A DNA stretch of 64,000 nt, taken from contig CM057475.1 in the NCBI GenBank assembly GCA_030035585.1, positions 81,269,834-81,333,833 of the forward strand, read 5' to 3'. The notes below the pieces were generated by a model, which did no database searches, was not told the origin of the DNA, and was given only the letters and a program-made list of their open reading frames with translations. The stretch comes from Dugong dugon (taxonomy: Eukaryota; Chordata; Mammalia; Sirenia; Dugongidae). The translations under genes were made by a program, and so were the position numbers. Shown here piece by piece: positions 22,027 through 33,119 of the stretch; position 1 is the stretch's first letter, and each line of letters opens with the position of its first letter.

Positions 22027-22229
22027 AGGAGCCCTGGTGGCCCAGTGGTTAAAGTGCTCGGCTACCAACCAAAGGTTGGTGGTTCGAACCCACCAGCTGT
22101 TCCATGGGAGAAAGATGTGGCAGTCTGCTTCCTTAAAGATTACAGCCTTGGAAACTCTATGGGGCATTTCTACTCTGTCCTACAGGATTGCTGTGCATTG
22201 GAATCGACTCTACAGCAACGAGTTTGGGT
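22027..22229 (+). repeat. AfroSINE-type SINE, type 1 long variant, second of the pair
   Basis: Starts AGGAGCCCTGGTGGCCCAGT and carries the extra AAAGATGTGGCAGTCTGCTT and 'aaagattacagccttgg' blocks. The left TSD is TACCCTGTATT (22016-22026); the right copy begins TACCCTG at 22230-22236 and is cut there by the LTR, resuming as CCCTGTATT at 22912-22920. Confidence 0.93.
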
Positions 22230-22236
22230 TACCCTG

Positions 22237-22911
22237 TGTCTTGGTCATCTGGTGCTTCTGTAACAGAAATACCACAGGTGGTTGGCTTTAACAAAGAGAA
22301 ATTTATTCTCTCACAGTTTAGGAGGCTAGAAGTCCAAATTCAGGGTGCTATCTCTAGAGGAATGCTTTCTGTCTCTGTTGGTTTTGGGGGAGGGTCCTTG
22401 TCATCCACCTTCTGTTGGTCAAGGAGCGTCTCAGGGAAGGAACCCTGGGTCCAAAGGACATGCTGTGCTCCCGGTGCTGCTTTCTTGATAGTATGAGATC
22501 CCCATGTCTCTCTGCTTGCTTCTGTCTTTTATATCCCAAAAGAGATTGACTTAAGACACAATCTGATCTTGTATATTGAGTCCTGCCTCATTAACGTAAC
22601 TGCCTCTAATTCTGCCTCATTAACACCATGTATATACCATTGCCATCGAGTCAGTTCTGACTCGTAGCCACCCTATAGGACAGAGTAGAGCTACCCCATA
22701 GGGTTTCCAAGGAGCAGCTGGTGGATTCGAACTGCTGACCTTTTGGTCTTAACCATTGCACCACCAAGGCTCCATTAACAGCATAGAAGTAGAATTTACA
22801 ATACATAGGAAAATCATATCAGATGACAAAATGGACAGTCACACAGTACTGGGAATCATGGCTTAGCCAAGTTGACACTCATTTTTTGGGCACACAATTC
22901 AATCCATAACA
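22237..22911 (-). repeat. Solo LTR, MaLR-like, 5-bp TSD
   Basis: Plus-strand termini TGTCTTGG...CATAACA give the TG..CA ends. CCCTG occurs on both sides (22232-22236 and 22912-22916). On the minus strand it starts GTTATGGATTGAATTGTGTG, has a TATA-like 'gatataaaag' near 22538-22529, and AATAAA in 'gagagaataaatttctc' near 22310. A SINE at 22630-22772 splits it. The same family occurs at 27260 and 48869. Confidence 0.88.
22630..22772 (-). repeat. AfroSINE-type SINE, type 1, nested in the LTR
   Basis: Minus-strand copy flanked by near-identical 12-bp TSDs, CATTAACACCAT (22618-22629) and CATTAACAGCAT (22773-22784). It lost part of the 5' region ('ttttggtcttaaccattgc'). It postdates the solo LTR. 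Confidence 0.92.
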
Positions 22912-22920
22912 CCCTGTATT

Positions 22921-23789
22921 GTTAAGGTAAAAAATTAATTTTTAAGCATTTCTGTACAGCTTCATGATTGCTCAGTGATCCCAGCAGCAATGTAGAAAGA
23001 ACTCGCTCTTGCTGATTAATTGGAAGTTGGGAAATGATCTTTCTTGTCTTTGAGAATTTATTCACCTTGTGAATACTCAGCTCCTCAGACAATGTGAGCA
23101 TTATTACGTGAGTCCAAGCTCAGCGAACTGACATTTGGAAATGGATGGAGCTGTCCCGATTTATCTTTAAAGGTTCAGGTGTGAAATGAAGCAGGATCCA
23201 CTGCTTTTCCTCGGGAGAGTGGTGATGGATGCCCTGGAGCCTATTTTGGGGAGATCAAGTCAATGATGTTTCCCTTTGTGGTCTCAGGGTAGACTCATAG
23301 CAGAAGAAGCAGGGAGGGAGGGGCAGAAAACCGCCTCTCCAAATCCAGGCTCTTCTTCGTGGGTCCCATCCAGGCAGAACTTGATGAGTGCTCTGGGGAG
23401 GAGTGCGTGAGGAGGCCCCATATGGCATCCACAATTCCCTCAGGCCTGGCTTTAGTCATTTCTTCTGAGCCTGGCCTTGTTCCTGCTCCTGTACTGACAG
23501 GAAGTGCAGCCATCTTGCTGGGAAGCTGGCTGTCTTTTTTGTGTGTCACTGGTACCAGTGCATAGGTGGAGAGGATTAGAGATTGGATTCCTTAGTAGAG
23601 CCATTTTCTAAAACAGAGCACTTTTATAAGTAAAATTACCTTCTACTTTCCCTTTTGAAAAATCTAGATTCTTATCCATAGAGTCTTCTTAAAGCAAGGG
23701 CATCATTAAGAAAACGTAAAAGGAGGTGAAACTCATAAGTAGTGGAGACAAAATGAAATCATAAAGAAATCATAATGAACAGTCATATA
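22921..23789. other. Noncoding stretch, nothing recognised
   Basis: No exon or named repeat. The right end becomes A-rich as it nears the L1 relic. Confidence 0.4.
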
Positions 23790-24775
23790 ATTAAAAAAAT
23801 AACCAGAAAAAGAGGGAAAACAAAACAAAGAAATGATGGGACAAAAGGAAAGTAACTAGCAAATGGCAGATTTAAACCCAGTCATATCAATAATTACATT
23901 AAATACAAATGTCCTAAATATCTACTTTTAAAAACAAAGGTCATCAGATTGGATAAAAAAAGCAAGCTCCAACTATACGTCTACAAGAAACCTACTTTAA
24001 GTATAAAGACAGATAGATTAAAAGTATAAAGATGTATCATGTAAACACTATCAGGAAAAAAAGTTAAGAGTGGCCACATTGATATTAGTCAAAGTAAATC
24101 TCAGAACAAGGAATAAAGAGGCCTATTACATAAAGATAAGCAGTTGATTTATCAAGAGATATAATCTTAAAAGTGTATGCAGCCAATGAAAATGCTTCAA
24201 GATACACAAAGCAAAAACTGACAGGCTTGAAACGAGAAACAGACAAATCCATAATTATCACTGGAGACTACAATACCCCTCTCTTTGTGATTAATAGGAC
24301 AAATAAACAGAAAATCAGCAAGGATACAGAAAACCTTAATAGAACTCTCTGCCAATGTGATCTGATTGACCTTTCTAGAACAATCCATCCAACAGCCATA
24401 GAATATGCATCTTTTTCAAGAGGACGTGGAGCATTTACCAAGATAGACCATATTCTGGACCATAAAGTGAAATCAACCTATTTAAAATAATTGAAATTAT
24501 ATAAAGTATGTTCTCTGACCACAAAGAAATTAAATGAGAAATCTGTAACAGAAAGATATCTGAAAAACTCTCAAATATTTGGAAAACTAAACTGCCCATG
24601 TCTAAATGACCTATGGGTCAAAGAGGAAGGCACAAGGGACATGAGAAATTATTTCCCATTGAATGAAAATGAAAACACAGTTTATAAAAAGTTGAGGAAT
24701 ACAACTAAAGCAGTGTTCTGAGAGAAATTTATAGCATTAAATATTTATATTAAAAAACAAGAAAGGTGTCAAATA
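23790..24775 (+). pseudogene. L1 ORF2 endonuclease-domain relic
   Basis: The text corresponds to the L1 inter-ORF end and first third of ORF2 (AP-type endonuclease). Recognisable pieces are an 'SIITLNTNVLN'-like start near 23890, 'LQETYFKYKD' near 23985, an IITGDYNTPL segment near 24256 (usual GDFN motif, with F to Y), and TKIDHILDHK near 24440. The frame is broken by stops and frameshifts outside the 105-residue segment 24173-24490. It is not functional. Both ends of the element are missing. Confidence 0.82.
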
Positions 24776-25159
24776 AACAATCAGCAAATATCCCACCTGT
24801 CCCCCCACCCCATTTCCCACCTTTCTTACAGCTAGCTTGGGGTCGTGTGAAGTGTCTAGGTGAATGAACTGTAGCAAATATGATGTGTGCCACTCTCAGA
24901 TCGAAGTGCTCTTGGGCTACTGTGCCTCCTTTCCCCTACCTCTGCAACCTTGGACCCTTGGATTCGGATGGTGAACTATAAGATGGCAGGAGGGCACCTG
25001 GTCCTCCCAGAAGTCATGTGAGTGAGAGATACACCTTCATTCTGCAAAGCCGTTGAGACTTTGGGTTTGTCTATCCTGACTGCTAGTTTTGCTCTCCTGA
25101 CTAGCTCAGGTGGGGAGTTTGACCTTGTTAACAGGTGTGGAGGGGCGTGGGTACATGGT
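24776..25159. other. Noncoding stretch, possible LTR-like text
   Basis: 'ggtgaactataagatggcag' and neighbours recall MaLR-type LTRs, too weakly for a call. No exon. Confidence 0.3.
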
Positions 25160-25289
25160 AGGCGTAGCGTAGGGAGAAGCTAGAAGGCCTTGCAGGTCAC
25201 AGTCAGGACATGGGTCTTGATTCTGGATGAGAAGGGAAGCCTTGGAAGGTTTAAGCAGAGGGGAGTTGTAATCTGGTTCATGCTTTGGA
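25160..25289 (-). repeat. L2-clade LINE RT relic, 3' piece
   Basis: On the minus strand the text follows the L2 RT end: 'ctgctcaaaac(c)ttccaagg'-like, read here as LLKPSKASLLIQNQDP, in place of the usual LLKTLQWLPISLRVKA. It is split from its upstream part by about 320 bp of inserted sequence. Confidence 0.5.
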
Positions 25290-25612
25290 CAGACTGCTCT
25301 GGGGGAAGGTCCCTGTATCTTTTCAGCTTCTGTTTGTTGGCTCCTTGGTGATATGCATGTGGCATGGCATCTATCTTCCCCCTTTTCTGCTCCCTTGGCT
25401 TTGGGAGGCCCCATTCTCCTGGTCCATCTGGGTGGTGACCCCACCCCCTCAGCCCTGGCAGACCCCATTCTTCTGCCTCTTGGGCATGGCAGTACTGCCC
25501 TCTCAGCTTTGGGCAGTGGCCCCATCCTCTTGGAGTACCTGAATGGCAGTCCCACAATCTGGAACCAAGCTGGTGGAGAGCTGATTATTTGAAATTGCGG
25601 CCTCCACACTAA
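25290..25612. repeat. Unidentified C-rich insertion with periodic motif
   Basis: This block interrupts an L2 relic. The plus strand repeats variants of GGCAGNCCCATTCTNCTG. On the minus strand the longest open frame of the window (304 codons, 25106-26020) crosses it and gives recurring RRMG-type motifs (KRMG, RRMG, RRMG) about 20 residues apart. The ORF also covers L2 relics on both sides, so it is not a gene. An unrecognised LTR or satellite-like repeat is possible. Confidence 0.45.
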
Positions 25613-25900
25613 AGAAGTTATTGTGACGCTGTGGGTCTGGGATGCTGGTGGCTTGGACCAGGTAGTGGCTATGGAGGGAGGAGAAGCAGTTGGATCCAGT
25701 GCTTGGAGATAGAGAAGACCAGGCTTGATCATGTATTCAAGGTTGGGAGTAAGGAAAAAGGAGTCAAGGATGGACTGGAACAACTGGATAGATGGGGATC
25801 CATTCATTGCATCAGCAAGTCTGGGCGAAGGGCAGTTTGGCGAGGAGTTCCGATCTGCTGGGCGTACAAAGTTTGAGTTGCGTGTCAGACTCCCGAGGGA
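25613..25900 (-). repeat. L2-clade LINE RT relic, 5' piece
   Basis: Plus-strand 'gatgctggtggcttggacc', 'atcatgtattcaaggttgg' and 'aggagtcaaggatggactgg' are the reverse of L2 RT text (QATIISRLDYC..., then ILDSSLS...). Heavily mutated. Confidence 0.55.
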
Positions 25901-26789
25901 AGAGTGATGTACTATCTCTGTCACTATGATCAGGTGTGGGGCTCCCGTGATACCCATTGCATTTCTTGAGCACGGTGCCTTCAGGGATGTGCAGCAGGGT
26001 GGCCTGGACTGAGCACACACTTTGTTGCTTGTATTAGGTCTGACCGGTCATAAATAGGTAACAAATGGCCAGTTCGTGTTTACATCTTCGATGCACATTT
26101 TCATTAAAGCTTTGTGAAGATTTCTTGTCAGCAGAGAGGTGCTGTTACCAGGTGCACAAGAGCATCTGCAGTTCCATTTCCTCCACAGCGATGACTTTCC
26201 ATTTACAGCACCCTACCTGTTTTGCATAATTGTTTGATGCACACATAATTAATTTTGTGTCAAGGGAGGTTTTCACATAGCACCTCAAGAAGGTGGAATC
26301 AGATTTTCAATTTCTGAAGCGTGGTGACGTGTGATGGAACACGGTTCTGGCTGACCCTGAGGCCGAGGGCTCCCGTTCTCTGTTTGTTCCATTCACTTCA
26401 CTCAGCGTGAGGGGGATCCAGGGGTAGGCAGTAGCTCAGGCAGAAATTGCCGTCAGTCTTTGCTAACTGTGAGGGGCGCAGGCAGCGATGGGGTCAGGTG
26501 AGTCTGTCTTGCTAATGGACTATGAGAAAATGTGAGGAGATGGCCAAGTTTTCTTCCAACAAAGCGTTTGGTTTAGTAGACGTTTGTGTCCCTGTATGTT
26601 CAAGGCCAGCTCTGGTGGTGGAAGAGGAAGATGTGAGACGAGCAAGGTGTGGTCCAAGTGCAAGGACTTCACGTCGTGTGAGGATAGATAAGCGTGTTAA
26701 CCCTGACCACAGCACAAGATGAGTCCAGGCAAGTCCTCAGGGAGTGAACGAGCATCGAGTGCTGAGAATGTCAAGAAAGAGACAGGCTC
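25901..26789. other. Noncoding stretch, nothing recognised
   Basis: No exon or named repeat. AT-rich block at 26060-26300 with 'aattgtttgatgcacacata' and 'attaattttgtgtc' could be a conserved element, not assessable here. Confidence 0.35.
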
Positions 26790-26862
26790 CATGTGGGGTC
26801 AGGAAAGGCTTCCCAGAGGCCATTGGGTTTAGCTGGGTTCTAAAGGGTGGCGACCACCACCT
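26790..26862 (-). repeat. L2 LINE 3' relic, first part
   Basis: 'ggtcaggaaaggcttcccag' is the reverse of the L2 3' segment 'ggaagccttccctgacc'. It resumes at 27749 with 'gcaaaggcccagaggt' after two younger insertions. Confidence 0.5.
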
Positions 26863-27249
26863 GTCTGTGTGTGTACTGTGGTGGCTTGCGTGTTGCTGTG
26901 ATACTGAAAGCTACACCACCACTATTTCAAATACCAGCAGGGTCACCTGTGGTGAATAGGTGTGTCAGTGGAGCTTCCAGATTAAGACAGACTAGGAAGA
27001 AAGGCCTGGAGATCTACTTCTGAAAATTAGCCAGTGAAAACTCTATGGGTCACAACAGAACATTGTCTGATCAAGTGCTGGAAGATGAGCCCCTTAGGTT
27101 GGAAGTTTCTCAAAATGCACAGTAGCCACTACAATGGACTGGAACATACTGACCATGGTGAAGAGCACGCAGGACCGGGCAGCATTGCGTTCTGCTGTGC
27201 ATGGGGTCATCGTGAGTCTGAGCCGACTCGACAACACCTAACAACAAAG
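26863..27249 (+). repeat. RTE-tailed SINE, tRNA head missing
   Basis: Matches the body of the tRNA-Gly-headed SINE (ACCACCTGTCTGTGTG, 'agactaggaagaaaggcctg', 'caggaccgggcagcattgcg') and ends CGACTCGACAACACCTAACAAC. The head is absent and the copy starts at CCACCACC, the same point as the copy at 45955. Confidence 0.82.
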
Positions 27250-27259
27250 AGTGGGGGAG

Positions 27260-27743
27260 TGTCTTAGTTATCTAGTGCTGCTCCAACAGAAACACCACAA
27301 GTGGATAGCTTTAACAAAGAGAAATTTATTCTCTCACAGACCAGTAGGCTACAAGTCCAAATTCAGGGAGTTAGCTCCAGGGGAAGGCTTTCTATTCTCT
27401 GTCAGCTCTGGAGGAAGGTCCTTGTCATCAGTCTTCTCTTGGTCTGGGAGCATCTCAGCACAGGAACCTCGAGGTCCAAAGGATGTGATCTGCTCTCGGC
27501 CCTGCTTTCTTTGTGGTATGAGGTTCCCATGTGTCTCTGCTCACTTCTCTCTTTTATATCTCAAAAGAGATTGGATTAAGACACTATCTAATCTTGTGAA
27601 CCTCATCAGTATAACCTCATAACAGTGATAAAATTTACAACACATAAGGAAATCACATCAGATTACACAGTCATACAATACTGGGAATCATGACCCAGCC
27701 AAGTTGACAGACATTTTGGGGGGACACAATTCAATCCATGACA
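27260..27743 (-). repeat. Solo LTR, MaLR-like, perfect 5-bp TSD
   Basis: Plus-strand termini are TGTCTTAGTT...CCATGACA. GGGAG stands on both sides (27255-27259 and 27744-27748). On the minus strand a TATA-like 'gatataaaag' (about 27563-27554) and AATAAA (about 27327-27322, in 'agaataaatttctc') are in LTR order. Same family as 22237 and 48869. No internal viral genes adjoin it. Confidence 0.9.
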
Positions 27744-27748
27744 GGGAG

Positions 27749-27815
27749 TCAAATTCTAGGCTGAAGGAGTAACTTGAGCAAAGGCCCAGAGGTATGAGAC
27801 TAAATTCTTTGGTTG
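27749..27815 (-). repeat. L2 LINE 3' relic, second part
   Basis: 'aacttgagcaaaggcccag' is the reverse of the L2 segment 'ggcctttgc..tg'. It joins the piece at 26790-26862 once the SINE and LTR are removed. Confidence 0.45.
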
Positions 27816-28149
27816 CAGTGAAATAAACCTAACTTACTAACTTAAGCCCCAAAGAGAAGTTCCTGGCCTCTGTAGTTGACATGGCTGTGTCCAGGAGCTG
27901 GAATGACATTGCTAAGGATCTGTCTGTGTCTCAGCGGTGTTTTCCTCCATGCTGTCTTCATTCTCAGGCAGGCTCTCATCACGTGCTGATGGAAATGGCC
28001 GCCACCAGGTCCAAGTTCACGTCCTGCTAGCTCAGGACCCTGGAGAACAGGATCCTCATTTCCCAAAACAGGCAGCAGAAATCCTGGACTGGACCCAGTG
28101 GGCCTGATTGGATCACGTGCCCATTCCATCCTGTGCATTTTAAACATCT
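27816..28149. other. Noncoding, possible LTR relic
   Basis: No gene seen. A minus-strand frame of 108 codons shows no family. 'cagtgggcctgattggatc' may be old repeat sequence. Confidence 0.3.
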
Positions 28150-28860
28150 CAGACCTTGTAGGTGTCATCTCTACAACTTCGATTTGGGTCTTTTAAAAAT
28201 ATCTTTCATAGCTCTTAACATCTTAATATCTTCTCGGATGTTTTCATGCCCTTTTCTACTACCTGTATTATCTACATCAATTCTGGGTCAGTTTTGATTT
28301 ATTACCTTTTCTCCTCATTATAGGTATTATTTTCTTGCTTTTTTGCATTCCTTCTATTGGATGCCAGACATTGTAAATTTTACTTTGTTGCATGCTGGAT
28401 ATTTTTACTATCTCTAAATATTCTCGAGCTCTGTTTCGCACTATAGCTAAGGGCCTTAGAAAGAGTTTGGTCATCTCAGGTTTTATTTATGCATTCTTGG
28501 ATGGGAGCAGAACAGTTTTTAATCCAGGGTCAATTTGTCCCGCAGTGGTGGCAAGACCTTTCTAGTACTCTACCTGACACCCTGTCGCTTATGGTTTTTC
28601 CACTCTGGCTGGTGGGACAGGCACTGCCCCTGGCCTGTGTGGACCCCGTGATTATTCCTTCAATCCTTCCGGGCGGTCCTTTTCCTGGTCTTGGGCAGTT
28701 CCCTCACGTGTGTGCACTGGTCAGGACTCTGCTGAATATTTGAGGGAACCTTTGTAGACCTCACTCTGTGAATCTCCCTCCTCTCTGGCTCTCTGCTCTG
28801 CAAACTCCAGCCTCCTTGGTCTTCAAGGACTTCCAGCTCTGTCACCTCAAATCAGAGAGA
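28150..28860 (-). repeat. Old L1 (L1M-type) fragment
   Basis: The reverse strand reads 'atgaggagaaaaggtaataa', 'actgacccagaattgatgt' and 'accagccagagtgg', typical of the 3' part of old L1M elements. It has no open frame of note. Confidence 0.7.
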
Positions 28861-28928
28861 TCACTGGGCTCTGGCTGGAGGGTATTTCAGTGAAATAGTC
28901 TTTATTTTTAGGAAGATGAAAGGAAACC

Positions 28929-29123
28929 AGGAGTCCCTGGGTTAAGCACTCGATTGCTAGCTGAAAGGTTAGTGGTCCGAACCTGTCCAGGGTGCCTGGG
29001 ATGAAAGGCCCGGCGATCTACTTCGGAAATGTCACAGACTTGAAAACTCTATGGAGCAGTTCTACTCTGCACACATGGGGTTGCCGTGAGTTGGAATCAA
29101 CTCAATGGTAACTAACAACCACG
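28929..29123 (+). repeat. AfroSINE-type SINE, type 2
   Basis: Starts GGAGTCCCTGGGTTAAGCAC and ends CAACTCAATGGTAACTAACAA. The type-2 middle is present ('aaaggcccggcgatctac', 'aaaactctatggagcag'). No clear TSD. Confidence 0.86.
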
Positions 29124-30529
29124 AAGGAAAATCACTTGTTAGGTCTTCTATCTGTAGATTTCCATGGCTTTTGGAATAAGAGAAATATGAATACTTGACC
29201 CTGTTAAAGAGGCTTCTTCTGTGTCTGATCAACTATGAGTGTTAGAAAGTTCCACCTTGCCCGTAGTCTTCAATGATTAGCTCTAGTTCCTCCACGGTGA
29301 CAGGTGTGCACACCTTGTGACCACTTCCTCCGTGTATCCCACTCCCGCCACCACATGGGCTCTTCTCTCAAGTACCACTGTCACTTCCTTCCCTTTCCCA
29401 CTGTGGTGCTCATGTTTAAACATGATGCTCCAGGCGAGTTCCAGTTACAGGGCAAGGTGTTACCTACACCTACTGGATATTAGGAGTCTATTAACGTACC
29501 TCAAGGTTGCTTTGGCCTTTGTGAGATCTGTGTGGCTCCGCTGTTTGACACTCAGCTTACAGTTGGCCAAAACCTCCAAATCTTGTTCACGTATACGGTT
29601 GGCAAGCTATGGTAATCATGGTATTTCTTTGCTTCAATATTAGCTTTTGGGGGACAGGTGTGAGTAAATGTGTGTTGAAATTTTATTTGGAAAGAGTGAA
29701 AATACAAACGTGGGACTCAGGTGTCCAGGTGGATGGGTCCTCAACCTATTGTTAAGTGAAGGCACGTTGCGGTGAGCAGAACTTACAGAGGATGCATGCT
29801 CAAAATACAGCAGAACGTTTGGTTGCCTGAAGACTTTGATATTTTGTGGACATTTTAAATTTGGCGGATTTCGGCATTTCAAGCCAGACTGTCTTTTCAA
29901 TTGGTTCTGATTCATTAAACCACACTTTGGAGAGTACTTATTTAAAGATAACACTCAGGGTACTGACATTTATGAAGCACCAAATGGGGCGTGGTACTGA
30001 CTCAACGCTGAAATAAAGATGAGCTATTGATATTTGATTCAGATAACAGCTGTTATTGAAGTGTGCACCCTGATGCAAAGCACACTTATCATACAGTAGG
30101 ATAAAATAGTTACTGCAAAACCCCACAGTTTAGAAAATAAAGGTTACTTGAGAGCGTGAAATTATTCCAAGTTAATTTTGCACTCTGCTCTTGGGGCTGA
30201 TTGGCAAGAAATGTAATGAAATGCAATTTTTGCTAAACAGCTGGAGCCAGGAGTGTCGCCCAGAAACCTGCAACCAGCACTGACTGGTACCAGACCTTTT
30301 GTGTGTCAGAGAAGATCCAAGGGCAGGATGCTGGCTCACTAAGTGACCCAGCAAGGCTGGTCACCTGGCCTCCGGAAGTGGACAGATATCAGGGGGTTAT
30401 GTATCTGTGATTGTCTTTGAGGTGAGGGGGACACGGCAGTGGGTGTCTTCACTGCCTGTTTCACTGGGGTTGGAAGAGGGCGGCACGAGGGGGCCTTTTA
30501 ACAGTTCTGTGTGTGCATCTGTTTCTGGT
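29124..30529. other. Noncoding stretch, nothing recognised
   Basis: About 1.4 kb without a named repeat. No exon seen. Confidence 0.4.
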
Positions 30530-30622
30530 CCTTGGGTGGCACAGTCAGTTTGCGCTCAGCTACTAACCTAAAGGTTGGCAGTGATGGAGGGGGTCAGCCT
30601 CCAGAGGAAAATCCAGGCGGCA
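30530..30622 (+). repeat. AfroSINE-type SINE, 5' fragment
   Basis: 'cttgggtggcacagtcag', 'ctcagctactaacctaaagg' and 'cagaggaaaatccaggcgg' are the head and early body of a type-2 SINE. The rest is missing. Confidence 0.65.
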
Positions 30623-31146
30623 TTGTGGAAGATGCGTAATCAGTGCTAATCAGGTAAAAATGGCAGAGCCCTCACGTGCTCAGTAAATACCTGGGACATC
30701 ACTGATGGATGCATGGGACAGGGACAGGCCGGTCTTCTCAGGCAAGTGGGCGAATCTCTCCTTGACTTCCACTCCACGTCATTTTATTGCAGAAGTGATT
30801 AGTTTGAGGTGAACGTTTGCTTTTTCATCAGCTCGAGAGTAAGAGCCAATTAATAATGTGCCTGCAAGAGTGGAGGAATTGGGGAAAATGGAGCATGGCG
30901 CTACTTTGGGGTGTGGCTGTGAGAATTTGAAGATTTATGGGAGACATGTATCTTCTCTTGCCCAAAAGACATCCCTGTGATGGTTTTGCTTTTCCCTCAG
31001 GGTCCAAGTTAATTGCATTTTTAACGTTGAATTCGGTATCTGTCAGGAGTCACATGAAGCCGATAAGCCCAGGTAGTTCCTGCAGATGTCATGCCAGTCT
31101 GGAGATGAAACTTGTCTATTAGCTGTGCGTTTGTTTTCTATCGTGC
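30623..31146. other. Noncoding stretch, nothing recognised
   Basis: No repeat or exon recognised. Confidence 0.4.
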
Positions 31147-31435
31147 TTTAGGTGAAAGTGTGCAGAGCAAATTAGTTTCTCTTTCAACAATTCATACACG
31201 TACTGTTTTGTGACATTGGTTACCGTTCCTGCGATGTGTCAACACTCTCCCCTTCTGTGCCCCGGGTTCCCCGTTTCTATCCATCCAGGTTTCCTGTCCC
31301 TTCCTGCCTTCTCGTCTTTGCTTTTGGGCAAGCATTGCCTAGTTGGTCTCATATACATGCTTGAACTAAGAACCACATTCCTCACATATAGGCCTGTCTG
31401 ATCTTTGGCTGAAGGGTGAGCATTGGGATGCATTT
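31147..31435 (-). repeat. Afrotherian-type L1 3' UTR
   Basis: Plus-strand text 'gcagagcaaattagtttctc', 'gttttgtgacattggttacc' and 'caacactctccccttctg' to 'ggcctgtctgatctttggc' is the reverse of the L1 3' UTR also found at 42432 and 62056. Only the UTR is left. Confidence 0.75.
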
Positions 31436-31663
31436 GTTTTTTAACTAAAGGAAATGCAGGTGTGACTTGGAAACAGCAGATGGAGCCTGACCCCGGCCAT
31501 ATGCGAGAGATCGGGTGCCTCACAGGCCCTCTCTCCCTGCCCTCCTGATGCCTCTCCATGTTAGCATTGCAGTATCTGGAGAGTGAGACCGTTTTGGGCT
31601 TCCCATCTCCTGCCTCTTGCTCAGATGCCCCAAAGCAGGTGGGTGACAAGCAGTTCCCAGGGC

Positions 31664-31855
31664 CTTGTTGTTGTTAGCTGCCATTGAGTCCATTCTGACT
31701 CATGGCGACCCTATGCCTGCAGAGTAGAGCTGCTCCACAGAGTTGTCAAGGCTGTGGCCTTTTGGAAGCAGATCGCTTTCTCCTGAGGCGCCTCTGGGTG
31801 GGTTTGAACCACCAAAGTTTCAGCTGGTAGCCAAGCGCTTCATGTTTGTTCTACC
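31664..31855 (-). repeat. AfroSINE-type SINE, type 2
   Basis: Minus-strand copy with an AAC tail (plus TTGTTGTTAGC at 31666) and the type-2 middle 'tctccagaggcgcctctggg'-like text. The 5' end reaches 'ccagggatc' near 31861. Confidence 0.82.
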
Positions 31856-31861
31856 CAGGGA

Positions 31862-32499
31862 TCACTTCTGAGGGCTGGTCATGGGCAATATTGTCATTTG
31901 CACCCAAAAAGCGACGCTTGGGGGCAGAGCTGGTTTGGATACTTCTGAACCCTGTGTGGGGTAGGAGGGCTGTGCTGCCCCCACCAAGGGCAATGGCGGG
32001 ATGAGCTGGCAGGGGCTGCAGACCTGCTGGGCAGCAGCACCCCCAAAGCATCCTGGGCCCAGACAAAGAGCAAAGGCTCGGTGAAGACAGCTCAGCCTAA
32101 ACCATCAGAGCAAAACCCTGGCCTCTCTCTCCTTTATGCCGGGGGAGGTGGGTGTCCCATCACAGCTCATCCATCTGAAGACACCCATTCCCTACCTTTC
32201 CCTAGGCCTCCCCCACCTTTGCCCCCCGCTGGCCCACATTGCAGTGTCCCTCCTGATGACCCCTGGTGCCCTGGCACTGTCTGTTCAGCTGCCTTTTTTC
32301 AGCCTGAATCTACAGCCTGCCCAGCTTCACTAGTCCTTTCTAATCTGCGTCTTCGTTTCTCTTCCCAGGTCTGGTGCCGGGAAAATACCGCACACATTCC
32401 TGGGTGCTTGTTCCTATTCAGAGGGGTTGGCGGTGTGAGAAGCCGCTTCTGCAAAGGGAGCATCCAGAGCATTCGCCTGGGGGTCGCTCTGTAGGTGTG
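31862..32499. other. Noncoding stretch, nothing recognised
   Basis: No repeat recognised; a 137-codon plus frame at 32081-32494 has no family. Confidence 0.4.
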
Positions 32500-33119
32500 G
32501 TGGTTAATTTTATGTGTCAACCTGCTGAGGCAATGGTGCCCAGGTGTTGGGGCAAATACTAGTCTAGATGTTGCTATGAAGTGTTTGCATGTGATTAACA
32601 TTTATGATCAACTGGCTTTAGATAAAGAAGTTTACCATTTGCCTTTGAGTCAATCCCAACTCGTGGTGACCTCGTGTACGTCAGAGAAGAACTCTGTTCA
32701 ACATGGTTTTCAATGGCTGATATTTCAGAAGTAGATCACCAGGACTTTCTTCCTAGGCACCCCTAGGTGAACTTGAACCCCCAACCTTTTGGTGTGAACC
32801 CTTTGTACCACCTAGGGACTCCAAGTAAAGCTGATGACCATCCATAATGTGGGTGGGCCTCATCCCATCAGTTGAAGGCCTTAAGAGCAAAACTGGGGGG
32901 TTCCGAAGGGAGGAACCTGCCTTCAGTTTATTAGTAGACATCCTGCCCCTTCTGTCTCCCATCACCTGACCTACGGATTTCAGACAAAAGACCACCACAA
33001 TTTCCCACCTGACCTATGAATTTTGGACTTGCCAGTCCCCAATCTCATGAGCCAGTTCCTCAGAATGCACCTTTTTCTGTACACCTGTCTTTCTGGTTCT
33101 GCTTCTCTAGGGAACCCAG
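32500..33119 (+). repeat. Old LTR-type repeat split by a SINE
   Basis: Left part: TGGTTAATTTTATGTGTCAA and 'aggcaatggtgcccaggtg'. Right part: 'aatgtgggtgggcctcatcc', 'cagttgaaggccttaag', 'aatctcatgagccagttcc' and a close 'ctggttctgcttctctaggg' before 'aacccagact'. This order matches a common old mammalian LTR-like repeat. A SINE at 32641-32822 interrupts it. Confidence 0.6.
32641..32822 (-). repeat. AfroSINE-type SINE, type 2
   Basis: Minus-strand copy, from GGAGTCCCTAGGTGGTACAA at its 5' end to GGGATTGACTCAAAGGCAAA at its 3' end. It sits in the old LTR-like repeat. Confidence 0.87.

Noticed and set aside
23790-24775. Active L1 ORF2
   Set aside because: Stops, frameshifts, a changed GDFN motif (GDYN) and missing reverse transcriptase.
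25106-26020. 304-codon minus-strand open frame as a gene
   Set aside because: It crosses two L2 relics and an inserted block; codons follow repeat text, not a protein.
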